Part shown: one piece after another, positions 9,397 to 18,035 of the stretch
Numbering within the stretch: the stretch's first letter is position 1
Layout of the letters: each line of letters opens with the position of its first letter
From: Emergencia timonensis
GTDB lineage: Bacteria; Bacillota; Clostridia; Peptostreptococcales; Anaerovoracaceae
Assembly (NCBI RefSeq): GCF_900086585.1
Contig: NZ_FLKM01000008.1
Location: 930,001 to 994,000 of the forward strand
Direction: 5' to 3'
Length of the DNA stretch: 64,000 nucleotides
The notes under the pieces: model-generated
What the model saw: only the letters and a program-made list of their open reading frames with translations
The model's database searches: none
Told to the model about the DNA's origin: nothing
Position numbers and translations under genes: made by a program

Positions 9397-9430
9397 AATA
9401 AAAATAAGCACTGAAATTTCAATGCTTATT
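9397..9430 (-). terminator. Terminator after GyrI-like gene (minus strand)
   Basis: Read on the minus strand, AATAAGCA pairs with TGCTTATT around a 12-nt loop and is followed by TTTATTTTAT. It lies 28 bp after the stop of the GyrI-like gene. Confidence 0.7.
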
Positions 9431-9458
9431 AGTTAGACGATTTATTATACTAAAAATA

Positions 9459-9920
9459 TTATTTTTTTAATCCGACGTAGATATGGATTTCGGCGTCACC
9501 GTCCATGCAGTCATCCTGATACTCTTCAAAGTCGCTGATGAAAGTGCGGGGCAGGTCCATGGACCATATTTCCATCCAGCAGTTTGCTACTGCGGTATGC
9601 ATATCGCCCTTGACGACGAACTTGGCGTATCTGCCGGCTGGAATGGTTTTGACGATGGTATCTTTTGGCATCGTTTCGGATTCAGCGGCTTCACAGGCGA
9701 CCATGATGGTATAATCATCCATGGCTCCGCCAGCGTAGTCTGTGTAGATACCGAGGGCTTTGTCACTGGTCTTGTTCTCTATTTGCGCATAAACACCTTC
9801 CCCATAAAACTTTTCCCAAAGCCCGCCGATGACGGCGCCCATTTCGGGAGACTGATTATTGGTTCTGGCGGCGAGACCGACGACTCTTTTTTCTTCTAAA
9901 TTGACAATTTCGTAATTCAT
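9459..9920 (-). CDS. GyrI-like/effector-binding domain protein
   Basis: A 153-residue protein made of one GyrI-like (AraC effector-binding, SOUL/GyrI superfamily) domain: MNYEIVNLEEKRVVGLAAR at the start, a central IYTDYAGGAMDDYTIMVACE strand pair, TIPAGRYAKFVVKG, and a final AEIHIYVGLKK strand. Such stand-alone domains bind small hydrophobic ligands, and some relatives hydrolyse cyclopropanoid drugs or sequester them. It lies 65 bp downstream of the WYL regulator on the same strand, a very common pairing in Firmicutes, so it is probably under that regulator's control. Its ligand is unknown. Confidence 0.8.
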   Translation of the reverse strand: MNYEIVNLEEKRVVGLAARTNNQSPEMGAVIGGLWEKFYGEGVYAQIENKTSDKALGIYTDYAGGAMDDYTIMVACEAAESETMPKDTIVKTIPAGRYAKFVVKGDMHTAVANCWMEIWSMDLPRTFISDFEEYQDDCMDGDAEIHIYVGLKK

Positions 9921-9985
9921 TTGTTTCTCCTATCTTTCTTTTGATAGGCTTATCTTAACATCGATAACATGACATCAGTGTGTCA

Positions 9986-10894
9986 TCAATTTTTGTTTTT
10001 CAAACTAATTTCTGCGGCCAGTTCGCAGAGTTCTCTTCGCAAGTTTTTTGGTTCCGCCAGTTCGGCCTGATTGCCGAAACTGAGAACCCAACTGAAGAGG
10101 CTGAATTTGTCAAAGGCCTGATATGTGACCAGCAGCTTTCCGTCTGACTGTTCCTCTATGGTATCGATGCCAAACTCATCTATAATGCGCCATTTCATTG
10201 CCGGTTCAAACAAAATTTTTGCTTCAAATGAAGGCGGGAAAACTGTTTCGCTGGAGAGGTCGGGCGCCTGCACCGGTTTTGGATCAAATAACGTTTCTTC
10301 TTTTGTCAGATTCATCATCCTGCCCAGCTTGAACAGTCTGAAACCCTGTTTTTCCAGGCAGAATCCCCAGACATACCAGGAGGACCAGTGAAACACCAGA
10401 TAGTAGGGTTCAATTTGGCGCTGACTTCCTCCTTTTTGGGAGTAATATTCGAATTTTAGCAGTTGGGCCTGCTCGATCGCGTCTTGGATCAGCCCGATCT
10501 TCGGCGCGACAGAGGACTTCTGCTGGGATGACAGATCAATCAGAATGTGGTCGTTATTGGCCAGGATATCGGAACTGCCTGCGGAGAGCTTTTCCATCAG
10601 CTGCTGGTAGCGATTTGTGCCGCTGACGCTGTCCAGACTGCGTAGACCTGCCAAGATGGACTTCATTTCACCTGAAGTCAGGAGAGTGCGGTCCATACGG
10701 TAACCGTCCATAATGGAAATACCGCCGTCCCTTCCCTGCTGGGTGACCAGAGGGATGCCGGCCATGCATAAATCTTCGATATCCCTGTTTATGGTGCGGC
10801 GGGATACTTCGAATTTTTCAGCCAGAAATGGCGCTGTCACCTTTTCCTGCTGCAGCAAAATAGATAGAATTCCGATGAGGCGGTCAATTTTCAT
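9986..10894 (-). CDS. YafY-type HTH/WYL domain transcriptional regulator
   Basis: A 302-residue regulator. The N-terminus (MKIDRLIGILSILLQQEKVTAP, with FEVSRRTINRDIEDL) is a DeoR-type helix-turn-helix. The WYL domain occupies about residues 130-240 (LLKFEYYSQKGGSQRQIEPYYLVFHWSSWYVWGFC, seen as two blocks), and a WCX tail follows. WYL proteins sense nucleic-acid or nucleotide-like ligands. It heads an operon with the GyrI-like gene. A 252-bp gap with two odd hairpins separates it from the divergent AraC-type gene. No clear operator was identified. Confidence 0.9.
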   Translation of the reverse strand: MKIDRLIGILSILLQQEKVTAPFLAEKFEVSRRTINRDIEDLCMAGIPLVTQQGRDGGISIMDGYRMDRTLLTSGEMKSILAGLRSLDSVSGTNRYQQLMEKLSAGSSDILANNDHILIDLSSQQKSSVAPKIGLIQDAIEQAQLLKFEYYSQKGGSQRQIEPYYLVFHWSSWYVWGFCLEKQGFRLFKLGRMMNLTKEETLFDPKPVQAPDLSSETVFPPSFEAKILFEPAMKWRIIDEFGIDTIEEQSDGKLLVTYQAFDKFSLFSWVLSFGNQAELAEPKNLRRELCELAAEISLKNKN

Positions 10895-10945
10895 AAATAG
10901 ATTCTCCTTCTTGTCAGTGAAACTGTGAAATCATTGCACCATATG

Positions 10946-11054
10946 CTCTAAGCGCTGTCTTCGGCTTCGCCTCGCCAATCGCTAAGAGGCACTGGGCACC
11001 TGTCTTACCTCGATTCTGTCTTCGCTCTCGCTCGCCAATCATCGGGTAAGGACA
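10946..11054. repeat. Two tandem hairpins with different stems but the same loop
   Basis: Hairpin 1 has stems CTCTAAGCG (10946-10954) and CGCTAAGAG (10980-10988). Hairpin 2 has TGTCTTACCTCGAT (11001-11014) and ATCGGGTAAGGACA (11041-11054), with a bulge. The stems are unrelated, yet both roughly 25-nt loops carry nearly the same sequence, CTGTCTTCG followed by a CT-rich part and CTCGCCAAT. The block lies between the divergent WYL and AraC regulator genes. Function unknown. Confidence 0.6.
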
Positions 11055-11146
11055 TTGTATCATGACTCCATGGCATTTGCCAATAATAAGAAGTTGTGGC
11101 GATTTCGAACATCGTATATAATTGCAGTAATAGAGAGGAGCTGCCC

Positions 11147-11980
11147 ATGAGTAAAATCAATTTTCATTTCGCCTATACTGCCATGACGGCAGATCCATTT
11201 ATGACGGATGCGACTTACATCAACGTCCTGCCTTCTCCGGCGCTGGAACCATATATCCGCTGCTTTTGGGGTTCAGAACAGGATTTTGACCCTGCCAGAT
11301 CGGCCATATATAGAAACACCTTGATTGTTCCTGACACTTGCTTTGATTTGATGCTCTTGAAAGACAATGAGAGAGGCACTTATCGAATGACTTTTGTGGG
11401 TATGAGCAGCACCTACAGCATCGACCAATGGAGAGAAGATGAGAGAAAGATGTCTCTCTTTGCCATTCGTTTTCCTTTCTGGGCTATGCATCTAATTGGT
11501 GCGGACCATTATAAAGGTACGATGGATCAGCTTTTGCCTGCAGAAGAGTTTTTTCCCGATGCGCAGGCCCTCTGTGAGCAAATCTTTGATGTGACTGCTT
11601 TTTCGGAGAGGGTTCGCCTAGCCGAGCGGTATATAGAAAAACGGATTGCAGACAGCAGGCCTAACTCGCAATTTCTTAATGGCGCAGAACTGATGGTGAG
11701 ACAGAAGGGAAACGTGACCCTGGATGATATCTCCGGTCATCTGGGATACAGCCATCGGCAGACACAGCGGATTTTTCGCGAAATGACAGGTCTTTCGCCG
11801 AAACAAATGGCGGATTTAGTCCGCTATCAGTCACTATGGCAGGAGCTATTGCGTTCAGGAGACTTGAACTATCAGGATATGGTGCACAAGTATGGCTATG
11901 CGGATCAGTCACATTTGATCAGCCATTTTAAAAAGTACCATTCTATGACACCGCGGGAAGCCGTCAAAAGAATTCTATAA
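11147..11980 (+). CDS. AraC family transcriptional regulator
   Basis: A 277-residue regulator with an N-terminal sensor domain (PALEPYIRCFWGSEQDF, then LIVPDTCFDLMLLKD) and a C-terminal AraC double helix-turn-helix at about residues 180-277, including LDDISGHLGYSHRQTQRIFREMTG and the second motif DMVHKYGYADQSHLISHFKKY. The N-terminal part matches the DUF6597-like cupin type found in many Clostridia. ATG 11147 is chosen over the upstream in-frame start because GAGAGGAG lies just before it. The VOC protein gene follows 83 bp later on the same strand and may be a target. Confidence 0.9.
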   Translation: MSKINFHFAYTAMTADPFMTDATYINVLPSPALEPYIRCFWGSEQDFDPARSAIYRNTLIVPDTCFDLMLLKDNERGTYRMTFVGMSSTYSIDQWREDERKMSLFAIRFPFWAMHLIGADHYKGTMDQLLPAEEFFPDAQALCEQIFDVTAFSERVRLAERYIEKRIADSRPNSQFLNGAELMVRQKGNVTLDDISGHLGYSHRQTQRIFREMTGLSPKQMADLVRYQSLWQELLRSGDLNYQDMVHKYGYADQSHLISHFKKYHSMTPREAVKRIL

Positions 11981-12063
11981 CAGACGGTAAAAGATGTCGC
12001 TTTTTTCCTATTTTCCGTTTTAGAAAGATGATAAAATTATAAAAACGACAAGGAGGAGATACA

Positions 12064-12531
12064 ATGATTTTTGCATGTTTATTATCTGTGAAAGATATCA
12101 ATAAGGCGAGGGCCTTTTATGAAGAAATATTTGATCTTAAAGTGGATGCCGACTTTGGCATAAATGTGGGGTTCGACTGCGGGCTGGCCTTGCAGCAGGA
12201 TTTTAGCTGGCTTACAGGGATTCCGTCAGAAGAAATCAAGGACAGGGAGAACAGCTTTGAGGTTTATTTTGAAATGCAGGATTTTGACGAGTTCGTGGAA
12301 AAGCTGAAGAAAAGGAATGATATTCGCTTGCTTCATGACGTCAAAGAGCACGGCTGGGGACAGCGCGTCATTCGTTTCTACGATTTGGACAACCATCTCA
12401 TCGAGGTCGGCGAAAGTATGAAGTCCGTTATAGAAAAGTTCATGGATCAGGGGATGACCTTGGAAGAAGTGGCAAAGAGAATTGACGGAACCGTCACGGA
12501 TGTGGAAAAAATGCTGCGTGCAGCAGAATAA
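12064..12531 (+). CDS. VOC (glyoxalase/bleomycin resistance) family protein
   Basis: A 155-residue protein with one vicinal oxygen chelate fold (residues 1-118): ACLLSVKDINKARAFYEEIF, SFEVYFEMQDFDEFVEKLKK and IRFYDLDNHLIEVGES, the last holding the metal-type Glu. A helical tail (residues 120-155, LEEVAKRIDGTVTDVEKML) is an addition seen in clostridial members and resembles a small helix-turn-helix. The start has an ideal AAGGAGGAG site. The substrate is unknown; such proteins bind or modify small toxic compounds. It is preceded by an AraC regulator and followed by a strong terminator. Confidence 0.85.
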   Translation: MIFACLLSVKDINKARAFYEEIFDLKVDADFGINVGFDCGLALQQDFSWLTGIPSEEIKDRENSFEVYFEMQDFDEFVEKLKKRNDIRLLHDVKEHGWGQRVIRFYDLDNHLIEVGESMKSVIEKFMDQGMTLEEVAKRIDGTVTDVEKMLRAAE

Positions 12532-12559
12532 TGACTGAAATAGAATCATCATTTGAGGG

Positions 12560-12590
12560 CGGGGGCGGAGGCTCCGCCCTTGCTTTTTTT
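12560..12590 (+). terminator. Intrinsic terminator after VOC gene
   Basis: GGGCGGA (12563-12569) pairs with TCCGCCC (12573-12579) around a 3-nt loop, followed by TTGC and seven T residues. Confidence 0.8.
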
Positions 12591-12604
12591 GTATTTTCTC
12601 AGGG

Positions 12605-13198
12605 CTATGCATCGCAGTCTTTGTACACTGCCAGCATCATAGGCAGGACGCGTTTCGCATACTGCGCCAGGGAATAATCGCCGTTGCACAGGCACCAGTC
12701 GTACATCAGCCCCCGCTCCAGCATGGCGTAGGTCTTGATGATCTCGTTGATAGAAAGGTCGCGGCGCAGCTCGCCCTTTTGCTGGCCTTCCTGCAAGATT
12801 TTCCGCAGCAGCTTATAGTAGGTGCGGTCCTGGTCGAGGAGGTGGCGGTCGCCCCTGGTGATGAGCTGGGAAGAGAAGAGACGAGCCAGCAGATCTACAG
12901 AGATGGAATTCTCTATCATCAAAAACAACTCCTGATTGAGGTAAATCAATTGGTCTATGGCGCTGTCGTCTCCTTGCAGCGTCTCTTTTAATTCCTCATA
13001 TTTTTCATCGAAGAGAAAGGAGAGGGAGGAGAGCAGCGCGTCCTTTCCGTCAAAATAGTGATAGAACGAACCCTTTGACGTGCCGGATTCTTCAACAATT
13101 TCGTCCACCGTCGTATCGTCGTACCCCTGGTCGTAGAACAGCTTCCAGGCGGCGGAAATAATTTTGCCCTTGGTATTTCTCGTATTTTTCTTTGCCAT
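12605..13198 (-). CDS. TetR/AcrR family transcriptional regulator
   Basis: A 197-residue TetR repressor. The N-terminal helix-turn-helix is clear: KGKIISAAWKLFYDQGYDDTTV followed by EESGTSKGSFYHYFDGKDALL, with the family's YHYF motif. The C-terminal part is an all-helical ligand and dimer domain. It starts 15 bp after the stop of the radical SAM gene on the same strand, so the two probably share a transcript. The target may be its own operon, but no palindrome stood out. Confidence 0.9.
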   Translation of the reverse strand: MAKKNTRNTKGKIISAAWKLFYDQGYDDTTVDEIVEESGTSKGSFYHYFDGKDALLSSLSFLFDEKYEELKETLQGDDSAIDQLIYLNQELFLMIENSISVDLLARLFSSQLITRGDRHLLDQDRTYYKLLRKILQEGQQKGELRRDLSINEIIKTYAMLERGLMYDWCLCNGDYSLAQYAKRVLPMMLAVYKDCDA

Positions 13199-13213
13199 GT
13201 GTCGTTGTCCTTT

Positions 13214-14095
13214 CTAAAACAGGGAGAGCTGTACGCCCTCGTCCTTCTTTGGCGGCATGTAATTATGGGACAGGGTGTGTGCCTTTTTGATTTTTGCGAG
13301 GCGTTTGTAGAACGCCGTCCGATATTCCTGATCCAGCCGCCCCTCTCTATATAAATCGCGAAAGATCGGATCCAATCTGGGATACTCTAATCTGATAAAA
13401 TCAAAAAAAGAGCGTCTCGTCCGTCCGCGAAGGCCGAGAAGGCCGGGCAGGGCGTAGGAAACCTTTGCATCTTCACCGTGAGAGTAAAGGGCGTTCAGAT
13501 TTTCGTCAGAGTCGGTCAGATAGGGGATGATCGGCATCATGTGCAGCCCTCGTGACGCATCGGTCTTTGCAAATTCTTTGAGCATCTGAAAACGCCTGAG
13601 CGACGGGACGCCGCCCGGCTCAATTTTCTGCCTGACATTCTCATCCATGCAGGTGATGGTCGCCGCTACGTTGACATAGGTGATACTGGCAAGCTCGGCA
13701 ATCAGGTCAAAGTCACGCAGAATCAGATCGGATTTTGTGGAGATGATGCAGGGCGTCCTGTATTTGATCAACAGCTTCAAGATATCTGGCATCATTTTGC
13801 GCTCTTTTTCGATGGGCTGATAGCTGTCGGTGACGCCGCCGATGTTGACGATTTCCCGTTTCCAGGAAGGGCTGGCAAGCTGCTTCTCAAGCTGTTCGAC
13901 GACATTGGTTTTGATGTAGATGGTGTCAAAGAAATCATTATCGGGCATGTAGTCCTGGGTATACAGGGCGAAACAGTATTCGCACTTGTGCGCGCAGCCG
14001 CGATAGATATTCAGATCCCAGCTATAAGGCAGTCTGCGGCTGTGTAGTTTGTTTAGCGCCTGTTTACAAGTGATTTCACGAAAATGAGATGACAT
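13214..14095 (-). CDS. SPL-family radical SAM protein
   Basis: A 293-residue radical SAM protein of the SPL/Rv2578c-like group. The cluster motif CAHKCEYC (CX3CX2C) lies near residues 34-41 within YRGCAHKCEYCFALYTQ. Downstream, IVNIGGVTDSYQPIEKE and TPCIISTKSDLILRD match the SAM and beta-barrel positions of spore photoproduct lyase relatives. True SplB repairs spore photoproducts in DNA, but it is larger and this short group has no assigned reaction. Length and motifs are intact. It is the first gene of a two-gene unit with TetR and is divergent from the decarboxylase gene. Confidence 0.85.
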   Translation of the reverse strand: MSSHFREITCKQALNKLHSRRLPYSWDLNIYRGCAHKCEYCFALYTQDYMPDNDFFDTIYIKTNVVEQLEKQLASPSWKREIVNIGGVTDSYQPIEKERKMMPDILKLLIKYRTPCIISTKSDLILRDFDLIAELASITYVNVAATITCMDENVRQKIEPGGVPSLRRFQMLKEFAKTDASRGLHMMPIIPYLTDSDENLNALYSHGEDAKVSYALPGLLGLRGRTRRSFFDFIRLEYPRLDPIFRDLYREGRLDQEYRTAFYKRLAKIKKAHTLSHNYMPPKKDEGVQLSLF

Positions 14096-14174
14096 TTAAT
14101 GCTTTCTTCCTCCCTGAATAAATGTTAGAATAAGTATAAGTATACCACAGTTGATAAATTTTAGGGAGAAGAAC

Positions 14175-15596
14175 ATGGAAAAGAAAGGCGTCTGCCAGTT
14201 TTTGTTAGATCATGCGGCACATGAACCCATATCCTTTCATATGCCGGGGCATAAAGGGGCGGCAATCTATCGCGAAAATGGATACGGCAGGTTTTTGGAC
14301 CAGATGATGGACTGCGATATCACAGAGATTCCCGGAGCGGACAATCTCTTTCAGACAGAAGGCATTATCAAAGAGACCATGGAACGTTACCGCAGGTTGT
14401 ATGGAGCTGAGGAAAGTTATCTTTTGATTAACGGCAGCAGTGCGGGTCTGATTGCGGCGATCCTGACCTGCGTACCAAAGGGCGGAGAGCTGATCCTTGC
14501 GCGGAACTGTCATAAGTCTATTTTCAACGCCATTTCCATGGCAGGCGCGCAGCCGGTGTACGCTTATCCAGAGGTAATTGCCGACGATGGGATTTCGGGT
14601 GAGATCACCGCTGACGAAATACGTTGCTGCCTGACGGCGCATCCTGGCTGCAGCGCAGTGATTCTGCCCAGCCCAAACTATTATGGCGTCTGCAGTGACA
14701 TCAAAGCCATCGCCCAGGTGGTTCACGATGCGGGCAAACTCCTCATCGTCGATCAGGCTCACGGCGCCCACCTGAAGTTCTTTGACAAATACATCGGGGG
14801 CAATGCCAAAGCTGCAGAAAATCTGGGCGCGGACATTGTCATCGACAGCGTTCACAAGACGTTAGCCTCCTACACCCAGAGCGCTATTGTCAACCTCTGT
14901 TCGGACAAAGTTGACAAGTATGCCTTTGAGGACAAGCTGCAGCTGATTGAGAGCACCAGTCCATCCTACCTTTTGATGGCATCTCTGGATATTAATGCAG
15001 ATCTGTTGGAACAAAAAGGAGAAGATTTGATTCGCCAGTGGGAGGAAAATTTACGGTTTTTTTATGAAAAAGCTGCCCGGATCGAAGGGTTGAGAGTGAT
15101 GAAACATCCCCTTCTCGACCATACGAAAATCAACCTGGACATGAGCGCCTATGGTATCGACGGGTTGGAGCTGGAAGCGCTTTTGATGGAGCGGAATATC
15201 TTCGTAGAGTTGGTGACAGGGAATATCGTCATGTGTATGACAGGAATCGGCAATAAACGATGCGACTTCGACAGATTGCTGTCTGCTCTGCGGGAAATCG
15301 CCTCTAATCGCCAAATAGCGATAAACTCTGCACCGGCAAAACAGCGTCTGACGCAGAAAAAATTGGTGCAGAAACCTTTGCCGCAACAGAAAGAACGCAT
15401 CAAATTGGAAAAAGCGGCGGGCAGAGTCTCGGCATCGTCAATCATTCCTTATCCGCCGGGAATCCCGATTATCTGTCCGGGCGAAGTCATCGACCAGGAG
15501 ATTTTGACCTATGTAAAGGATTTGCGGACGAAAGGGGAGAAAGTGATCGGTATTGACGACCTGGGCAGAGTGGTAGTCGGAAAGGAGAGGCGGTAA
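14175..15596 (+). CDS. Orn/Lys/Arg decarboxylase-type PLP enzyme
   Basis: A 473-residue fold-type I PLP enzyme of the Orn/Lys/Arg decarboxylase major-domain family, close in size to Bacillus YaaO/SpeA. Motifs: ISFHMPGHKG at residue 20, DITEIPGADNL at 48, LINGSSAGLIAAI at 85, VDQAHGAHL near 193, and DSVHKTLAS with the PLP lysine at about residue 228. The C-terminal domain ends PYPPGIPIICPGE, typical of the family. It probably makes a polyamine or its precursor (cadaverine, putrescine or agmatine). An AGGGAGA site supports ATG 14175. The last base pairs overlap the next gene start (TAATGG), so translation is coupled to DUF6054. Confidence 0.88.
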   Translation: MEKKGVCQFLLDHAAHEPISFHMPGHKGAAIYRENGYGRFLDQMMDCDITEIPGADNLFQTEGIIKETMERYRRLYGAEESYLLINGSSAGLIAAILTCVPKGGELILARNCHKSIFNAISMAGAQPVYAYPEVIADDGISGEITADEIRCCLTAHPGCSAVILPSPNYYGVCSDIKAIAQVVHDAGKLLIVDQAHGAHLKFFDKYIGGNAKAAENLGADIVIDSVHKTLASYTQSAIVNLCSDKVDKYAFEDKLQLIESTSPSYLLMASLDINADLLEQKGEDLIRQWEENLRFFYEKAARIEGLRVMKHPLLDHTKINLDMSAYGIDGLELEALLMERNIFVELVTGNIVMCMTGIGNKRCDFDRLLSALREIASNRQIAINSAPAKQRLTQKKLVQKPLPQQKERIKLEKAAGRVSASSIIPYPPGIPIICPGEVIDQEILTYVKDLRTKGEKVIGIDDLGRVVVGKERR

Positions 15597-15955
15597 TGGC
15601 AGAGATTTGTATGGCGGGAGCAGGCAGTGTGATTGAAACTGCGGAGCTTATCAAAACAGAAATGTTAGAAAGGGGAAAAGTACCTCCCGATTTGAGAGCG
15701 GAAGTATATCATGTGCAGGACGGCGTAGGCGTTGCGTTATTCGTATTTGAACGATATTATATGAGGACAAGTGGATTTACCAGCCTTACCGTAGCAGTTA
15801 CCGGTGACAATGAGGCGGTCTATGTAGACGGCATCGGTGCCGGTGGCGGTGGGATGATGGAGGCAATTTGGAGTACAGAAGACAAACTGCTGAAAACGCT
15901 GATAGAGATTTTAAAAGAACGTGGTTTTGAAGAGCTTATACAAGAGGAAAAGTGA
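15596..15955 (+). CDS. DUF6054 family protein, copy 1
   Basis: A 119-residue protein of a small uncharacterised family (DUF6054-like). It contains EICMAGAGSVIETAE at the N-terminus, VFERYYMRTSGFTSLTVAVTG in the middle, and YVDGIGAGGGG near residue 80, a glycine-rich turn. No signal peptide or membrane segment is visible. It overlaps the decarboxylase stop codon and is followed by a paralogue. The genetic link suggests a role near polyamine or amino-acid metabolism, but no function can be assigned. Confidence 0.75.
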   Translation: MAEICMAGAGSVIETAELIKTEMLERGKVPPDLRAEVYHVQDGVGVALFVFERYYMRTSGFTSLTVAVTGDNEAVYVDGIGAGGGGMMEAIWSTEDKLLKTLIEILKERGFEELIQEEK

Positions 15956-16035
15956 GAAAGGTTTAAAATGAGGAGATTGGATAAATAAAAATGTTTATCG
16001 AGTAGGAAGTTCTGCGAGGAATATTTCGCTTTATG

Positions 16036-16080
16036 GGGCGAAGTCATCGACCAGGGCAGAGTGGTAGTCGGAAAGGAGAG
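16036..16080 (+). repeat. Duplicated piece of the decarboxylase 3' end with internal deletion
   Basis: The sequence upstream of the second DUF6054 gene copies two parts of the decarboxylase tail: bases 15479-15498 and 15563-15589 are joined directly, skipping about 65 bp. The copied segment continues into the DUF6054 start. It is non-coding here and supplies the ribosome site GGAAAGGAGAG. Confidence 0.85.
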
Positions 16081-16086
16081 TATCTG

Positions 16087-16449
16087 ATGGCTAAGATTTG
16101 TATGGCGGGAGCAGGCAGTGTGATTGAAACTGCAGAGTATATAAAAAAAGAGATGCTGGAAAGGGGAGGTATATCCCCTGAACTCAAAGACGAAGTGAGC
16201 CATATTCAAGACGGCGTTGGTATTGATTTGATCGTCTTTGAGCGATACTATATGAGAAATGGGAGTTATGCTAGTTTGAGCGTAGCGATTACCGGCGATG
16301 ATGAGGCAGTTTATGTAGACGGTATCGGTGCCGGCGGAGGCGGCGGTATCTTTAATATATCCTGGGGCAGTGAAACTGATTTCACAGATCTGCTGGCAGA
16401 GATTTTGGAGGAGCGGGGCTTTAAGGCACTCGCGGAGGAGGAACACTGA
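16087..16449 (+). CDS. DUF6054 family protein, copy 2
   Basis: A 120-residue paralogue of the gene at 15596. The first 17 residues differ at one position only (AKICMAGAGSVIETAE), while the remainder has diverged to roughly two-thirds identity, with the YVDGIGAGGGGG loop conserved. The near-identical 5' DNA plus the copied upstream segment suggest recent gene conversion or duplication. It ends directly against the next gene (TGAATG), so it is probably translated from the same operon. Function unknown. Confidence 0.75.
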   Translation: MAKICMAGAGSVIETAEYIKKEMLERGGISPELKDEVSHIQDGVGIDLIVFERYYMRNGSYASLSVAITGDDEAVYVDGIGAGGGGGIFNISWGSETDFTDLLAEILEERGFKALAEEEH

Positions 16450-17109
16450 ATGATAGAAATCTACAAGGATCAATCCTTAATGAGCAGGGACATCCCCTTT
16501 GGAATCCTGGATGTGCAGTATCCGGATCGGTCGGCATGGGATCTCGCGGGGTTTGCAGCGATGCGGGATCAAGAACTTGCCGCCATCAAAAGCCAGGCGG
16601 AAACCTACGACCGCAAGGCGGAGTTTTCGGAAGACCCCTATTTCCGTTATTTTCGGAAACACAAGAAGACCTATCCTGTCATGGCGCAATTGGAAAGTTT
16701 TTTGTTAAAAGACCGCCCTTTTCCAGAGTACAATCCTATCAACCAGGTGGCATTTCTGACGGAATTAAAGACACGCATGCTGACCGGTACCCATGATGCA
16801 GACAAAATTGAAGGGGCGCTGGTCTTGTTTGAGGCGGCGGAGGAAATTTCTTTTGTCGGCATGGGCGGGCGTGATAAACACAGCTATAAAGGTGACTTGA
16901 CCGGCAGGGATGATGGCGGCGTGATTCTGACCATGATTTCCGGTCCCGACGAGAAAACGTGTCTGACAGAGGAGACGCGTCATCCCGTTTACATGGTCTT
17001 TGCACCGGAGGGATTGGCTGCCGTCCAGGTGGAAGACTGCCTCAATCAAATGGAATTTTATATCAAAACCTTAGCGCCGAGGGCGGAAATCGTGCGCAGA
17101 ATCGTATAA
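16450..17109 (+). CDS. B3/B4 tRNA-binding domain-like protein
   Basis: A 219-residue protein resembling free-standing B3/B4 (PheT editing-like) domains. Supporting parts are DIPFGILDVQYPD at the start, YNPINQVAFLTELKTRML in the middle, then THDADKIEGALVLFEAAE and the closing HPVYMVFAPEGL. Free B3/B4 proteins are thought to edit mischarged tRNA or act on related small molecules; the reaction of this one is unknown. It starts immediately after the second DUF6054 gene and is 21 bp before the next, so it belongs to the decarboxylase operon. Confidence 0.7.
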   Translation: MIEIYKDQSLMSRDIPFGILDVQYPDRSAWDLAGFAAMRDQELAAIKSQAETYDRKAEFSEDPYFRYFRKHKKTYPVMAQLESFLLKDRPFPEYNPINQVAFLTELKTRMLTGTHDADKIEGALVLFEAAEEISFVGMGGRDKHSYKGDLTGRDDGGVILTMISGPDEKTCLTEETRHPVYMVFAPEGLAAVQVEDCLNQMEFYIKTLAPRAEIVRRIV

Positions 17110-17130
17110 CCGCAGTTAATGGAGGATTAG

Positions 17131-18024
17131 ATGATGAGTAAAGATACAGAGAAAATAGTTAGAGAGTTGCAGGAATTCATGGATCAGTTTAAGGATTTGT
17201 CAGAGGAAGAGGCGAGGGGGAAAGTAGATGAATTTCTGAAGCAATATAACGATAAATTAGCGGCAGTGGATCCAGTGGAAAAAGACCAGTGGTATTATCT
17301 GGATCTTGCAATGGAGGCTGAGGATGTCAAAGTGGCCAGGAAAAATGCCCAGAAAGCGCTGACGATTGACCCCTATTGTACTGACGCGGAACTGCTATTG
17401 ATCGACCTGATGGACATCACGCCGGAAGAAGCAAAGAAGCGCTTTGAGAAGTTAATCAAAAAGACAGAGAAGCATTTGGAGGAGGAAGGGTACTTTGCGG
17501 AAGAAAATATCGGCAGTTTCTATATGATGCATGAAACCAGACCATATATTCGCGCGCTGGGAACCTATATGGACGATCTGATTGGACTGGGTAAGTTCAG
17601 AGCGGCTATCCGTGCAGGGTTGAATATCATCAGGCTCAATGAAAACGACAACCTGGGAATTCGTTATGACTTGATGGCTCTGTACGCTTTTATGGAGGAC
17701 GTATCCTCTGCGGAAGCTCTTCTTGCGGCCTACGAGGAGGAAAGCGCAGGTATGCTGTTTCCTTTGATTCTGCTCTACTATAAAATGGACGATTACACCA
17801 AAGCCCGTAAATACTTGAAGCTGTTAGCGGGAAAAAATCCGGATTTGAAAAAATTGATGATGGAGGAATTGACTGATGAGGAGCTGGATCAAAATGCTAT
17901 GCCCTTTGGTTATGCCATGGACACCATTGGCGAGTTGATGGATGTCATCAACAGAGATATGTTTTTGATCGATAGTTCCGTGGGCGGCATGCTGTGGATA
18001 AAGAGCGAGTTGTCCAAGATGTAG
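17131..18024 (+). CDS. Helical (TPR-like) repeat protein
   Basis: A 297-residue, acidic, all-helical cytoplasmic protein. Helix pairs such as ARKNAQKALTIDPYCTDAEL and AAIRAGLNIIRLNENDNLGI, then ARKYLKLLAGKNPDLKKL look like tetratricopeptide or ST7-like repeats, which bind other proteins. The N-terminal 60 residues are strongly charged and may form a coiled coil. It is the last gene of the decarboxylase operon, 21 bp after the B3/B4-like gene, with GGAGG before the tandem ATG ATG start; the second ATG at 17134 is also possible. A bidirectional terminator follows. I do not recognise a specific function. Confidence 0.7.
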   Translation: MMSKDTEKIVRELQEFMDQFKDLSEEEARGKVDEFLKQYNDKLAAVDPVEKDQWYYLDLAMEAEDVKVARKNAQKALTIDPYCTDAELLLIDLMDITPEEAKKRFEKLIKKTEKHLEEEGYFAEENIGSFYMMHETRPYIRALGTYMDDLIGLGKFRAAIRAGLNIIRLNENDNLGIRYDLMALYAFMEDVSSAEALLAAYEEESAGMLFPLILLYYKMDDYTKARKYLKLLAGKNPDLKKLMMEELTDEELDQNAMPFGYAMDTIGELMDVINRDMFLIDSSVGGMLWIKSELSKM

Positions 18025-18035
18025 CAGCGGTTGAA

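Noticed and set aside
14205..14855. Long antisense ORF (216 codons) opposite the decarboxylase
   Set aside because: It mirrors a well-recognised PLP enzyme gene, has no family likeness and no ribosome site.
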